A DNA stretch of 19,283 nt, taken from the NCBI GenBank assembly GCA_002314855.1, contig DCHQ01000098.1, positions 14,519-33,801 of the forward strand, read 5' to 3'. The position numbers were made by a program, and so were the translations under genes. The number at the start of each line of letters is the position of its first letter. Position 1 is the first letter of the stretch. This DNA comes from Lachnospiraceae bacterium UBA1748. GTDB lineage: Bacteria > Bacillota > Clostridia > Lachnospirales > Lachnospiraceae. The notes under the pieces are model-generated. The model did not search any database. It was given only the letters and a program-made list of their open reading frames with translations, and had not been told where the DNA came from. Shown here piece after piece: positions 1 through 8,378 of this stretch.

Positions 1-1310
1 TACTTCTCTGTATTATTAGGATCCCACTTTGAAAGACGATATGTTACATCACCTTCAAGACCAAGTGTTGTCATTACATAATTACAAAGGTCTACACATC
101 TTGTAAGCTCTTCCTCTGCCTGTTCTGGTGTGAGAATAATATGAGCCTCTGTGATTGTGAACTGACGTACTCTTGTAAGTCCATGCATCTCACCTGAATC
201 TTCATTTCTAAAGAGTGTAGATGTCTCTGCCATTCTATATGGAAGATCACGATATGAATGCTGTTCATTCATGTATACATAATACTGGAATGGGCATGTC
301 ATAGGACGAAGAGCCATTATTTCCTTGCCTTCAGCCTCATCCTTATTAAGGATAAACATACCATCCATATAATGATCCCAGTGACCTGAAATCTTGTAAA
401 GGTCTGACTTAGCCATAAGTGGTGTTCTTGTACGAACATATCCCCACTCATTATCCTCAAGATCCTCAATCCATCTCTGGAGCTTCATAATCATCTTTGT
501 TCCCTTAGGAGTAAAGAGTGGAAGTCCCTGACCAATAACGTCTGCTGTGAGGAATAACTTCATCTCACGGCCAAGCTTATTATGGTCTCTCATCTTGATA
601 TCTTCAAGATGTGCAAGATATGCTGCAAGGTCATCCTTGTTAATAAATGCACTACCATAGATTCTCTGAAGTCTAGCCTTGTTAGAATCACCTCTCCAAT
701 ATGCCATTGACGAGCTTGTAAGTTTAAATGCCTTGATTCCCTTTGTATTCATAAGGTGTGGTCCAGCACAAAGATCTGTAAATCCTTCACCCTGGCTATA
801 GAAACTAATAACAGCGTCCTCTGGAAGGTCCTGAATAAGCTCTACCTTATATGGCTCACCCTTATCTTCCATAAACTTTATTGCCTCGCTTCTAGGAAGT
901 TCAAACTTCTCAAGTCTGTTACCTTCCTTGATGATCTTCTTCATCTCAGCTTCAATCTTATCAAGTTCTTCTCTTGAGAATGGATGCTCTACATCAAAGT
1001 CATAGTAGAATCCTTCATCAATTGCTGGTCCAATTGCAAGCTTTGCTTCTGGATAAAGACGCTTAACTGCCTCAGCAAGTACATGCGAGCATGTGTGTCT
1101 AACAACTCTAAGTCCCTCTGCATCATTACCTGTTAATATGTTAAGAGTGCAGTCTGTATCAACTACTGTTCTAAGGTCTACAACCTCTCCATTAACCTCA
1201 CCTGCACATGCTGCTCTTGCCAAGCCTTCGCTGATATCAAGAGCAATGTCATATACGCTTTTTGCTTCTGCATACTCTTTGCTTGATCCATCTTTTAATG
1301 TAATCTTCAT
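1..1310 (-). CDS. thrS: Threonyl-tRNA synthetase, N-terminal 436 residues (3' end beyond window)
   Basis: This enzyme charges tRNA-Thr with threonine in the cytoplasm. The start is the ATG at 1308-1310, preceded by TAGGAGGAA at good spacing. The N-terminus reads MKITLKDGSSKEYAEAKS, a TGS domain (about residues 1-60). The second domain follows with the HxxxH editing motif HTCSH (H72 and H76), and the stretch LAIGPAIDEGFYYDFD is typical of bacterial ThrRS. The class II catalytic core then begins, including LRPMTCPF, whose Cys is a zinc ligand in this family, and motif-2-like FRNEDSGEMHGLTRVRQF. The reading frame is open to the window edge, so the rest of the catalytic core and the anticodon-binding domain are off-window. 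The gene is controlled by the T-box leader just upstream. Identification is very secure. Confidence 0.97.
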   Translation of the reverse strand, partial: MKITLKDGSSKEYAEAKSVYDIALDISEGLARAACAGEVNGEVVDLRTVVDTDCTLNILTGNDAEGLRVVRHTCSHVLAEAVKRLYPEAKLAIGPAIDEGFYYDFDVEHPFSREELDKIEAEMKKIIKEGNRLEKFELPRSEAIKFMEDKGEPYKVELIQDLPEDAVISFYSQGEGFTDLCAGPHLMNTKGIKAFKLTSSSMAYWRGDSNKARLQRIYGSAFINKDDLAAYLAHLEDIKMRDHNKLGREMKLFLTADVIGQGLPLFTPKGTKMIMKLQRWIEDLEDNEWGYVRTRTPLMAKSDLYKISGHWDHYMDGMFILNKDEAEGKEIMALRPMTCPFQYYVYMNEQHSYRDLPYRMAETSTLFRNEDSGEMHGLTRVRQFTITEAHIILTPEQAEEELTRCVDLCNYVMTTLGLEGDVTYRLSKWDPNNTEK

Positions 1311-1605
1311 ATGTTTTTCCTCCTATAACAACAACGTCCCTTGCACTATAAAAATAGTACAAGGGACGATTATTCACCGTGTTTCCACCCTATTTCATAA
1401 CTGCCAGTAATACCCACTTACAATATTACAACCACAATTACCTCATTTAATGATTATAACGGAATCACCGGGTACCGATTAAGGCCCACTCCGGAGTGGT
1501 GTTCACCATCACCCACATCTATAGGTACTCACAGCCACGATACCTACTCTCTCCGCGTTAGCTTAAATGCATTAGTGACGACTACTGTCTCCATCAACGT
1601 TTTAT
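1311..1605 (-). promoter_or_regulatory. T-box riboswitch leader of thrS (threonine-specific)
   Basis: This untranslated leader senses uncharged tRNA-Thr and controls thrS by transcription antitermination. The T-box sequence AGGGTGGAAACACGG lies at 1377-1391. It is followed by a long terminator hairpin whose 5' arm overlaps the antiterminator region. Stem I shows the AGAGAG box near 1549-1555. The specifier region reads GAACACCACTCCGGAG, which lines up with the glyQS pattern GAA-N-codon-A-x-x-x-x-x-GAG and gives specifier codon ACC (Thr) at 1498-1500. The UGGA of the T-box bulge would pair with a tRNA ending UCCA. The bulge is divergent from the usual TGGNACCGCG. No gene lies between 1311 and 1662. 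Confidence 0.93.
1335..1368 (-). terminator. T-box terminator hairpin
   Basis: Two 15-base arms (1335-1349 and 1354-1368) pair through CGTCCCTTG...CAAGGGACG with a single G-U wobble and a TTTT loop on the transcribed strand. A short U-rich run (TTGTTGTTAT) follows. This is the off-state terminator that competes with the antiterminator containing the T-box sequence at 1377-1391. Confidence 0.88.
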
Positions 1606-1611
1606 TATTGA

Positions 1612-1640
1612 ATATTATTCCAATATCTATATTCTGTCAA
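1612..1640 (-). promoter_or_regulatory. Sigma-A-type promoter for thrS leader
   Basis: A perfect -35 TTGACA (1635-1640) is separated by 17 bases from a -10 TAATAT (1612-1617). Transcription would start near 1605, at the 5' edge of the T-box leader. The promoter sits just after the stop codon of the small zinc-ribbon gene. Confidence 0.85.
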
Positions 1641-1662
1641 CTGCAAAATATAAGAATGCGAA

Positions 1663-1827
1663 TTATTTATGATAGCCACAATTAGTACAAATAGTTTTTA
1701 TACCATCGCTAAGAAGTGTTTCCTGCTGGCACTCAGGGCAAAACGACAACTTCCCTATTAAGCTTGTCATCCATTCTGGATGTTCTTCCTGACTATTTGA
1801 CTCAGTATTAATATTTTCGTTATTCAT
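1663..1827 (-). CDS. Small zinc-ribbon protein, 54 residues
   Basis: This is a short open frame beginning MNNENINTESNSQEEHPEW and ending with a CPEC...CTNC pair of CxxC motifs (residues 30-33 and 47-50), spaced like a rubredoxin/zinc-ribbon knuckle. The N-terminal half is acidic and probably disordered. The start is the ATG at 1825-1827, with GGGGG upstream as ribosome-binding site. It lies 45 bases downstream of glmS, on the same strand, and just ahead of the thrS promoter. I do not recognise a named family. Plausible roles are an RNA- or protein-binding zinc adaptor, but function is unknown. The two CxxC pairs and the good context argue that it is real. Confidence 0.7.
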   Translation of the reverse strand: MNNENINTESNSQEEHPEWMTSLIGKLSFCPECQQETLLSDGIKTICTNCGYHK

Positions 1828-1872
1828 TTATTTAACCCCCATATGCTTTAACAATAACGTCTATATATATTA

Positions 1873-3741
1873 TTACTCTACTGTAACACTCTTGGCAAGA
1901 TTTCTTGGTTTATCAACATCAAGACCCTTGGCAACACTTACATAGTAACCAAGTAACTGAAGAGGTACAACTGCAAGGCTTGCCGCAAAATGCTCATCAA
2001 CCTTAGGTACATATACAGTAAAGTTCACCTTGTCTTCAACCTCATACTTACCATATGGAGCCACACCAACAAGGAATGCTCCTCTTGCCTTACACTCAAG
2101 CATATTACTCATAGTCTTCTCGTATAAATCGCTTTGAGTAAGAGTACCTATAACAAGTGTGTCCTGCTCGATAAGCGAAATAGTACCGTGCTTAAGTTCT
2201 CCAGCTGCATACGCCTCTGAATGAATATATGAAATCTCTTTAAGCTTAAGTGATCCTTCAAGACATACTGCGTAATCAATACCACGGCCTACAAAGAATA
2301 CATCCTTGGCATTAGCATACTTTGATGCGAACCACTGAATTCGCTCTTTATCTTCGATGATTCTTACTATCTTGTCTGGAAGACTTCTCATCTCAGCAAT
2401 ATAGTAATCATACTTTTCTTTATCAATATTGCCACGTACATAAGCAAACTGTATTGCAAGGCAATAACCTGCAATAAGCTGTGCACTGTATGCCTTAGTA
2501 GTTGCAACTGATATTTCTGGGCCGGCCACTGTATAGAATGCATTATCAGCTTCTCTAGCTATTGTACTTCCCACAACGTTAACAATTGCAAGAGACTTAA
2601 GCCCCTGCTCTTTTGCAAGTGACACTGCTGCCTTAGTATCAGCTGTCTCGCCTGACTGGCTAATAGCAACCACAAGTCCTTTAGGACTAAGGAGCATATT
2701 ACGATATCTAAATTCTGATGCTAGCTCAACTCTAACAGGAATCTTAGCAATATCCTCAAATACATACTGACAAGCCATACCAACATGCCAAGCCGAACCA
2801 CATGCAACAATGTATATCTGATCAATATCCTTAATATCAGCCTCACTAAGTCCTACTGAACTTAAATCTATCTTACCATCAACAAGAACACTATTAAGTG
2901 TATCCTCTATAGCCTTAGGCTGTTCATTAATTTCCTTCATCATAAAATGCTCAAAGCCACCCTTTTCAGCAGCCTCAGCATCCCAGGTAATCTCTACTGG
3001 CTCTTTCTCAATAACATCACCATTAAGGTCATAAAAATCAACACTACCAGCTGTTACCTTGGCAAATTCCATGTTATCGATATAGTACACTGAACGTGTA
3101 TATTTCAAAATAGCTGGAACATCTGATGCGATATATGAGTTTTCATCAGCAATACCAATAATCATTGGTGATTCCTTACGAGCAACCCATATCTCATTTG
3201 GATAATCTGTAAACATAAGCTCAAGAGCATATGATCCACGAATACGAACCATAGCTTTTGCTATTGCATCAACAGGTCCAATCTTATATTTCTTGTAATA
3301 ATAATCAACAAGCTTTACTGCTACTTCTGTATCAGTATCACTGTAGAAATGATAACCATGCTTAAGAAGCTTTTCTTTAAGCTCTGCAAAGTTCTCAATA
3401 ATTCCGTTATGAACACCAACTACTGCACTTTCAACTGCACCTGAACCAGAACCTGTACAGTTACCACTAACATGTGGATGAGCATTAGTAAGTGATGGAA
3501 TACCATGAGTAGCCCAACGTGTATGACCAATACCACAGTTACCTGCAAGTGCATGACCACCATCAATTTTTTCATATAAAACTTTAAGCTTACCTGCTGC
3601 CTTTACAACCTCAGCAAGCTTTTCGCCATCACGAACTGCAAGTCCTGCAGAATCATATCCTCTATATTCCAGCTTTGATAATCCTTCAAGAAGGATTGGA
3701 GCTGCCTGGCTATTACCAACATAACCTACTATTCCACACAT
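1873..3741 (-). CDS. glmS: Glutamine--fructose-6-phosphate aminotransferase (isomerizing)
   Basis: GlmS makes glucosamine-6-phosphate from fructose-6-phosphate and glutamine, the committed step to UDP-GlcNAc and peptidoglycan. The N-terminus MCGIVGYVG has the Cys2 nucleophile of class II glutamine amidotransferases, followed by LEYRGYDSAG, GHTRWATHG and HNGIIEN. Two SIS sugar-isomerase domains follow (about residues 300-610, with CGSAWH and SQSGETADT in the first). The C-terminus ends PRNLAKSVTVE, as in the family. At 622 residues it is slightly long. About ten extra Gly/Ser-rich residues sit between HPHVS and HNG (about residues 93-110). It is 45 bases downstream of the GlmU-like acetyltransferase gene, so the gap is too short for a glmS ribozyme. 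Confidence 0.98.
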   Translation of the reverse strand: MCGIVGYVGNSQAAPILLEGLSKLEYRGYDSAGLAVRDGEKLAEVVKAAGKLKVLYEKIDGGHALAGNCGIGHTRWATHGIPSLTNAHPHVSGNCTGSGSGAVESAVVGVHNGIIENFAELKEKLLKHGYHFYSDTDTEVAVKLVDYYYKKYKIGPVDAIAKAMVRIRGSYALELMFTDYPNEIWVARKESPMIIGIADENSYIASDVPAILKYTRSVYYIDNMEFAKVTAGSVDFYDLNGDVIEKEPVEITWDAEAAEKGGFEHFMMKEINEQPKAIEDTLNSVLVDGKIDLSSVGLSEADIKDIDQIYIVACGSAWHVGMACQYVFEDIAKIPVRVELASEFRYRNMLLSPKGLVVAISQSGETADTKAAVSLAKEQGLKSLAIVNVVGSTIAREADNAFYTVAGPEISVATTKAYSAQLIAGYCLAIQFAYVRGNIDKEKYDYYIAEMRSLPDKIVRIIEDKERIQWFASKYANAKDVFFVGRGIDYAVCLEGSLKLKEISYIHSEAYAAGELKHGTISLIEQDTLVIGTLTQSDLYEKTMSNMLECKARGAFLVGVAPYGKYEVEDKVNFTVYVPKVDEHFAASLAVVPLQLLGYYVSVAKGLDVDKPRNLAKSVTVE

Positions 3742-3786
3742 ATTTTTCCCTTTCTACTAAGTAGCTCAGCCTCTTAGAATCTAGTC

Positions 3787-4467
3787 CTACTCCGCTTTGC
3801 TAACTATCTCTGTTCCCTTGCCACTCTTAAAGATCGAATTAGAAGGTACAACACCTCTAACTGATGATGTTGGGTATACATTGCTATGACTTCCAATAAC
3901 AGTTCCTGGATTAAGAACGCTGTTACAACCAACCTCAACATAATCACCAAGCATAGCACCGAATTTCTTAAGTCCCGTTTCTATGGATACATCACCTGCT
4001 TTAACAATGACAAGTGTTTTATCACTCTTTACGTTAGAAGTAATAGATCCTGCGCCCATATGCGACTTAAAGCCAAGCACTGAATCTCCCACATAATTAT
4101 AATGTGGCACCTGAACATTATCAGATATTATTACATTCTTAAGTTCAACAGAATTACCTACCACGCATCCATTTCCAACAAGAGCATTACCACGGATAAA
4201 TGCACCGTGTCTTACCTCTGTGTTCTCACCTATGATACAAGGAGATCCAAGATAAGCTGTTGGAAATACTTTGGCTGATTTAGCTACCCACACACCATCC
4301 ACAGGATTATCATAGATTTCTGGATCAAGGTTCTTTCCAATTTCAAGAATAATATCCTTGATACTTGCTAATATCTCCCATGGATATGTAACCTTAGCTA
4401 AATATGGCCATGCCAATGTATGGCCTTCCTCATATAACTCTGTTACCTTTAACTGTAATGCTGACAT
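3787..4467 (-). CDS. Stand-alone left-handed beta-helix acetyltransferase resembling the C-terminal domain of GlmU
   Basis: This 226-residue protein has an N-terminal helical region (1-60) and then hexapeptide repeats forming a left-handed beta helix (about 61-215). The segment GNSVELK...PHYNYVGD...GAGSITSN aligns by eye with the acetyltransferase half of GlmU (GNFVEMK...AGHLTYLGD...GAGTITCN). Residues matching the GlmU active site are kept: R92, K110, H122, Y125 and N145. The GlmU uridylyltransferase domain is absent. It lies between glmM and glmS, so the likely job is acetylation of glucosamine-1-phosphate using acetyl-CoA. The ribosome-binding site AAAGGA is about 14 bases from the ATG, longer than usual. 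An alternative is a related sugar-nucleotide acyltransferase. Confidence 0.82.
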   Translation of the reverse strand: MSALQLKVTELYEEGHTLAWPYLAKVTYPWEILASIKDIILEIGKNLDPEIYDNPVDGVWVAKSAKVFPTAYLGSPCIIGENTEVRHGAFIRGNALVGNGCVVGNSVELKNVIISDNVQVPHYNYVGDSVLGFKSHMGAGSITSNVKSDKTLVIVKAGDVSIETGLKKFGAMLGDYVEVGCNSVLNPGTVIGSHSNVYPTSSVRGVVPSNSIFKSGKGTEIVSKAE

Positions 4468-4555
4468 AATCGTTTTTTGTTTCCTTTAAAATTACTTATA
4501 CTGAACAATTGCTAGCAACTATCTAAATAATTATCGAAATGTAGATATTATTGCA

Positions 4556-5908
4556 TTATTTAATCTTAATAAGATGACCTGATACCTTCATGGCATCTAT
4601 AATCGCATCTACATGCTTCTCGCACTCTTCATCTGTTCCAGCCTCAGCCATAACTCTAAGTAATGGCTCAGTACCACTCTTTCTAAGAAGAACTCTACCA
4701 TTGTCACCAAGAGCTAGCGTTGCATCTTCTACAGCCTTCTTAACTGCATCGTCTTCAAGCGTAGCATCCTTATCATCTACTATAACATTCTTAAGAACCT
4801 GTGGATACATGGTAACCTCTGATGCAAGATCTGAAAGGCTTCGACCTGTATCAACCATAACACTAAGAAGCATAATAGCTGTGAGCACGCCATCACCAGT
4901 ACGTGCAAATTCCTTGAAGATAACATGACCTGACTGCTCACCACCAAGCATATGACCATTAGCACGCATATTTTCATATACATACTTATCGCCTACTGCA
5001 GTCTTCTCGTAGTCAATGCCTTCTCTATCAAATGCCTTATAAAGGCCAAAATTACTCATAACTGTAGTAACAACAGTATTATTAGCAAGCTTATTTTTAC
5101 TCTTTAACCACTTGCCGCAGATATACATGATAACGTCACCATTAACAACATTACCCTTGTCATCAACAGCAAGGCATCTGTCTGCGTCACCATCAAATGC
5201 GAAGCCACACTCAAGGTTATTGGCCTTAACATATTCCTGTAACTGTTCAATATGTGTTGAACCACAATTAGTATTAATATTTACGCCATCTGGCTGATTG
5301 CTAATAACACTAATATTAGCTCCAAGTGATTTGAACACCTCTGGTCCAATCATCCATGCAGAACCATTAGAACAGTCAAGTGCAATATTTCTACCGTTAA
5401 ATGGAACCTCTGCGAGGCTCATGAGATATCCAATATACTTTTCTCTGCCATCATAATAATCTATGCGGCAACCTATTTTATCGCCGTTTGCAAAATCCAC
5501 TCCGTCAAACTCACCATCGATATACTGCTCAATCTGATTTTGAAGAGCATCATCCATCTTCTCTCCATCACCATTCATAAGCTTGATACCATTATCATGA
5601 AATGGATTGTGGCTGGCAGAAATCATAACACCGCAATCAAAAAGTTCTGATCTAGTTATAAAAGAAACTGATGGAGTTGTAGTTACATGAAGAAGATATG
5701 CATCTGCTCCTGATGAAGTAATACCTGCAGCAAGTGCACTTTCTAACATATAAGATGAACGTCTGGTATCCTTACCAATAACTATTCTGGCTTTCTTTTC
5801 CTTACCGTAGTACCATCCAAGAAATCTACCAATCTTAAATGCATGTTCTGCAGTAAGTACTACGCCTGCTTCACCTCTAAAACCATCTGTTCCAAAATAT
5901 TTTCCCAT
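4556..5908 (-). CDS. glmM: Phosphoglucosamine mutase
   Basis: GlmM interconverts glucosamine-6-phosphate and glucosamine-1-phosphate for UDP-GlcNAc synthesis. Taking the ATG at 5906-5908 as start gives MGKYFGTDGFRGEAG, the conserved N-terminus. The frame extends 11 codons further upstream to an ATG at 5941, but that extension lacks family similarity and a good ribosome-binding site. The catalytic serine motif ISASHNP is at about 97-103 (Ser99), the metal loop DGDADR at 239-244, the sugar-binding GGEQSGH in domain 3, and the phosphate-binding RKSGTEPLLRVM near the C-terminus. Length (450 residues) is normal for the family. The gene lies downstream of the PAP2 phosphatase and upstream of the GlmU-like gene, in an amino-sugar block. 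Confidence 0.96.
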   Translation of the reverse strand: MGKYFGTDGFRGEAGVVLTAEHAFKIGRFLGWYYGKEKKARIVIGKDTRRSSYMLESALAAGITSSGADAYLLHVTTTPSVSFITRSELFDCGVMISASHNPFHDNGIKLMNGDGEKMDDALQNQIEQYIDGEFDGVDFANGDKIGCRIDYYDGREKYIGYLMSLAEVPFNGRNIALDCSNGSAWMIGPEVFKSLGANISVISNQPDGVNINTNCGSTHIEQLQEYVKANNLECGFAFDGDADRCLAVDDKGNVVNGDVIMYICGKWLKSKNKLANNTVVTTVMSNFGLYKAFDREGIDYEKTAVGDKYVYENMRANGHMLGGEQSGHVIFKEFARTGDGVLTAIMLLSVMVDTGRSLSDLASEVTMYPQVLKNVIVDDKDATLEDDAVKKAVEDATLALGDNGRVLLRKSGTEPLLRVMAEAGTDEECEKHVDAIIDAMKVSGHLIKIK

Positions 5909-5985
5909 TGTTTTTATTCCAAACCTTTCAAGACCTGACATCGGTCTACATACTATATTATTTTACTATATTTGTATATGTTCTT

Positions 5986-6921
5986 CTACTTCTTTCCAAT
6001 CTTGGCTGTATACTTAAATACCATAGGATAGAGTCCTACCATACCTAATCCTACAAAGAAATATCTAAACATACGAACCATATGAGCGGCCGACGTACCG
6101 CTATGAAGAAATTCACTTGAAAATGGAAGTTTCAATCCCTGATTAATCACAAGGTAAACTAGACCACCACCTACTACTCGAAGTATCATACGTAATACTG
6201 ACTTGGTGTTCTCAAAGTGAATAAACTTCTCTTCTATCCAAAAGCCGAGAAGCGCACCTATCATCAAACCAAAGCAAGTAAAGTAATCATCGCTTGTACA
6301 GTAGAAAAGACCAGGCACACCTGTTAGTGCAAGAATCACATATAAAATCCATGACGTCTTAATAACTTTCTGAAGGAAAGAAATAAGGAATATAACGGCA
6401 GCACCAACAGCCCATCCAACTAATACATCTGTTGGATAATGAACACCCAGAAATACGCGAGATATACCAATAAGAATTGGCATTACTACGCTAACAACAA
6501 CCAACCATTTATGTTTCTTGGCCATATCTTTATATGCAGAAAGCGAGCCATATATAATGGTTGAATTCATAGAGTGTCCACTTGGGAAAGAAAATCCCTG
6601 TGCTGCAATATCATAAAGATCTGCATCAGCTTCAGCTGGCTTAAAACATTTGATTCCTTCATGATCAAAATAAGGTCTTCTTCTACAGAAGATATTTTTT
6701 ATAAGTGGATTCCATACTGTGCCTACAAGAATATTAATACCAAGATATCTACCATATTCTTTATTGTAGCCCCAATATAAGAAGCCCATAACAACTACCA
6801 GCACATACTGCTCGCCGCACATAGTAAGAATTGATGCTACTACAGACATAATCTCAGGTGCTATACTCTGAATTGCCTGCATAAGCGCTACTTCCCACTC
6901 AAAATAAAACGTATTTCCCAT
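5986..6921 (-). CDS. PAP2-family membrane phosphatase
   Basis: This integral membrane phosphatase carries all three PAP2 motifs: KX6RP at residues 75-83, PSGH at 113-116, and SRX5HX3D at 154-165 (catalytic H161). About seven to eight hydrophobic segments are visible across 311 residues. These include ones near 38-52, 140-155, 166-185, 190-206 and 215-228, and several more C-terminal. Family members remove phosphates from lipid substrates such as undecaprenyl pyrophosphate or phosphatidic acid on the outer face of the membrane. The C-terminal membrane extension beyond the PAP2 core is longer than in minimal members. It starts 12 bases after the transporter gene, with TGGAGAAG as ribosome-binding site. 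The position before glmM fits envelope-precursor metabolism, but the substrate is inferred. Confidence 0.92.
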   Translation of the reverse strand: MGNTFYFEWEVALMQAIQSIAPEIMSVVASILTMCGEQYVLVVVMGFLYWGYNKEYGRYLGINILVGTVWNPLIKNIFCRRRPYFDHEGIKCFKPAEADADLYDIAAQGFSFPSGHSMNSTIIYGSLSAYKDMAKKHKWLVVVSVVMPILIGISRVFLGVHYPTDVLVGWAVGAAVIFLISFLQKVIKTSWILYVILALTGVPGLFYCTSDDYFTCFGLMIGALLGFWIEEKFIHFENTKSVLRMILRVVGGGLVYLVINQGLKLPFSSEFLHSGTSAAHMVRMFRYFFVGLGMVGLYPMVFKYTAKIGKK

Positions 6922-6933
6922 TATACTTCTCCA

Positions 6934-8235
6934 TTAATTATTATCTTCTACCTGTTCTTCTTCCTCTTCGCTTACCACTGGCTCAGGCAGAGTTAATCTA
7001 ACAGTATTAATTCTGTTATCAGTAAATGATTCAACTACCAGCTTGGTGCCATCTGCGAGTGTTACCTCCTGGCCTTCTTCTGGAAGAGTATCATCAAGAT
7101 TTTCAATAATAAGTCCACCAAGTGAATCATAGTTTTCACTTTCCAGCGAAATACCAAGCTTATCGTTGATATCATCAAGGTTCATACTACCTTCTATCTG
7201 GAACTCACGTTCACCAACCTCTTTAATGGCCTCACGTTCATCGGCGTCATATTCATCCTTAATATCACCTACAATCTCCTCAAGGAGGTCCTCAAGAGTT
7301 ATCATACCCTCTGCAGTTCCATACTCATTAAGTACAATTGTAAGTGTTACTGTTTTCTCTCGCATTTCTGCAAGAAGATCTGCTGTCTTCTTAAACTCAT
7401 ATGTGTAATATGCTTCTCGCATAATATCACGCACTGTAAATGCTGCTGGATCATCAACAAAAAGGAAATCCTTAACATTAATAATACCTATAATCTTATC
7501 TGGAGTCTCTTCATAAACAGGAAGACGTGTATACATACTATCCTTGAAAATACTCTTGATATCATCATATGAATCATCCACATTGACCTCAATAATATCA
7601 GGACGTGGAATCATTACATCCTTGGCACACTGATCCGAAAAATCAAAGAGATTGTGAATCATCTCTTTCTCTTCTTCTTCTATTACGCCTTCTTCATGAC
7701 CTGCATCTACATATGACAGGAACTCACTTTCAGTAATTCCAACTACCTTCATGTTAGGATCAATTCGAAGAAGCTTTAAAATCCCTGTAGATAATACATC
7801 TATAATAAAGACTACTGGTGTAAGTATCACACAAAGGCCATTAATAAAAGGTGCGTAAACAAGCACCAGCTTATCATTTTTAAGCTTAGCAAGTGTCTTA
7901 GGTACTATTTCACCAAACAGAAGAACAACAACAGTAAGTACACCTGTTGCAATACCTATTGCCCAGCTACCAAACATATTAGTGGCAAAAACAGTCGCAA
8001 TTGCAGATGCTGCCAAGTTGACAATATTGTTACCAATAAGAATAGTGCTCAGCATTTTATTATAATTATCAATTACCTTAAGCGCTAGCTTGGCTGACTT
8101 CTTACCTTCTTCTGCCAGTGTCTCTATACGTATTCTATTAACTGTTGAAAATGCCGTTTCGGCTGATGAAAAGAATGATGATAATAATATCAATAAAATT
8201 AATACTACTAATTGAATAATATTCGCGGGGTCCAC
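6934..8235 (-). CDS. CNNM/CorC-type (HlyC) membrane protein with DUF21, CBS pair and CorC_HlyC domains
   Basis: This is a hemolysin-C/CorC-like protein of 433 residues. A GTG start at 8233-8235 is chosen because TAAGGAGACGATC lies directly upstream and the DUF21/CNNM domain begins right there. The longer frame starting at 8340 has no sensible ribosome-binding site and crosses the promoter. Domains are DUF21 membrane region (about 5-160, with SSAETAFSTV and GEIVPKTLAK), a CBS pair (about 205-330, MIPRPDI and NEYGTAEGMITLEDLLEEIVGDI), and CorC_HlyC C-terminal domain (about 340-418). An acidic tail (EEEEEQVEDNN) ends it. Related proteins are linked to magnesium or cobalt export. Metal specificity is inferred. 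It heads the envelope block. Confidence 0.94.
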   Translation of the reverse strand: MDPANIIQLVVLILLILLSSFFSSAETAFSTVNRIRIETLAEEGKKSAKLALKVIDNYNKMLSTILIGNNIVNLAASAIATVFATNMFGSWAIGIATGVLTVVVLLFGEIVPKTLAKLKNDKLVLVYAPFINGLCVILTPVVFIIDVLSTGILKLLRIDPNMKVVGITESEFLSYVDAGHEEGVIEEEEKEMIHNLFDFSDQCAKDVMIPRPDIIEVNVDDSYDDIKSIFKDSMYTRLPVYEETPDKIIGIINVKDFLFVDDPAAFTVRDIMREAYYTYEFKKTADLLAEMREKTVTLTIVLNEYGTAEGMITLEDLLEEIVGDIKDEYDADEREAIKEVGEREFQIEGSMNLDDINDKLGISLESENYDSLGGLIIENLDDTLPEEGQEVTLADGTKLVVESFTDNRINTVRLTLPEPVVSEEEEEQVEDNN

Positions 8236-8301
8236 GATCGTCTCCTTGTTTTTACTAAAATCACAATAAATATTTATATAGAAAACCCTATATATTGAGT
8301 A

Positions 8302-8330
8302 ATGATATGAAAATATATACAAAATGTCAA
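8302..8330 (-). promoter_or_regulatory. Sigma-A-type promoter for the CorC-like transporter / glm block
   Basis: TTGACA (8325-8330) and TATCAT (8302-8307) are separated by 17 bases. A start near 8295 gives a leader of about 60 bases before the GTG. With no clear terminator between the following genes, this could drive the transporter, pap2, glmM, the acetyltransferase and glmS. Confidence 0.8.
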
Positions 8331-8378
8331 ATAATGACACTGCTGTCGTATAATTGTCATATCTACCTTATTATCTTT

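Noticed and set aside
3742..3786. Possible glmS ribozyme upstream of glmS
   Set aside because: The gap is only 45 bases, too short for the ribozyme fold, and none of its conserved core is visible.
4590..4928. Plus-strand open frames inside glmM and other genes (Ser/Thr-rich)
   Set aside because: They are shadows of the minus-strand genes, with no ribosome-binding sites and no family likeness.
8313..8370. Inverted repeat ATGACA...TGTCAT after sigH as a terminator
   Set aside because: The stem is short with a large loop and lacks a T-run, and it overlaps the -35 region of the transporter promoter.
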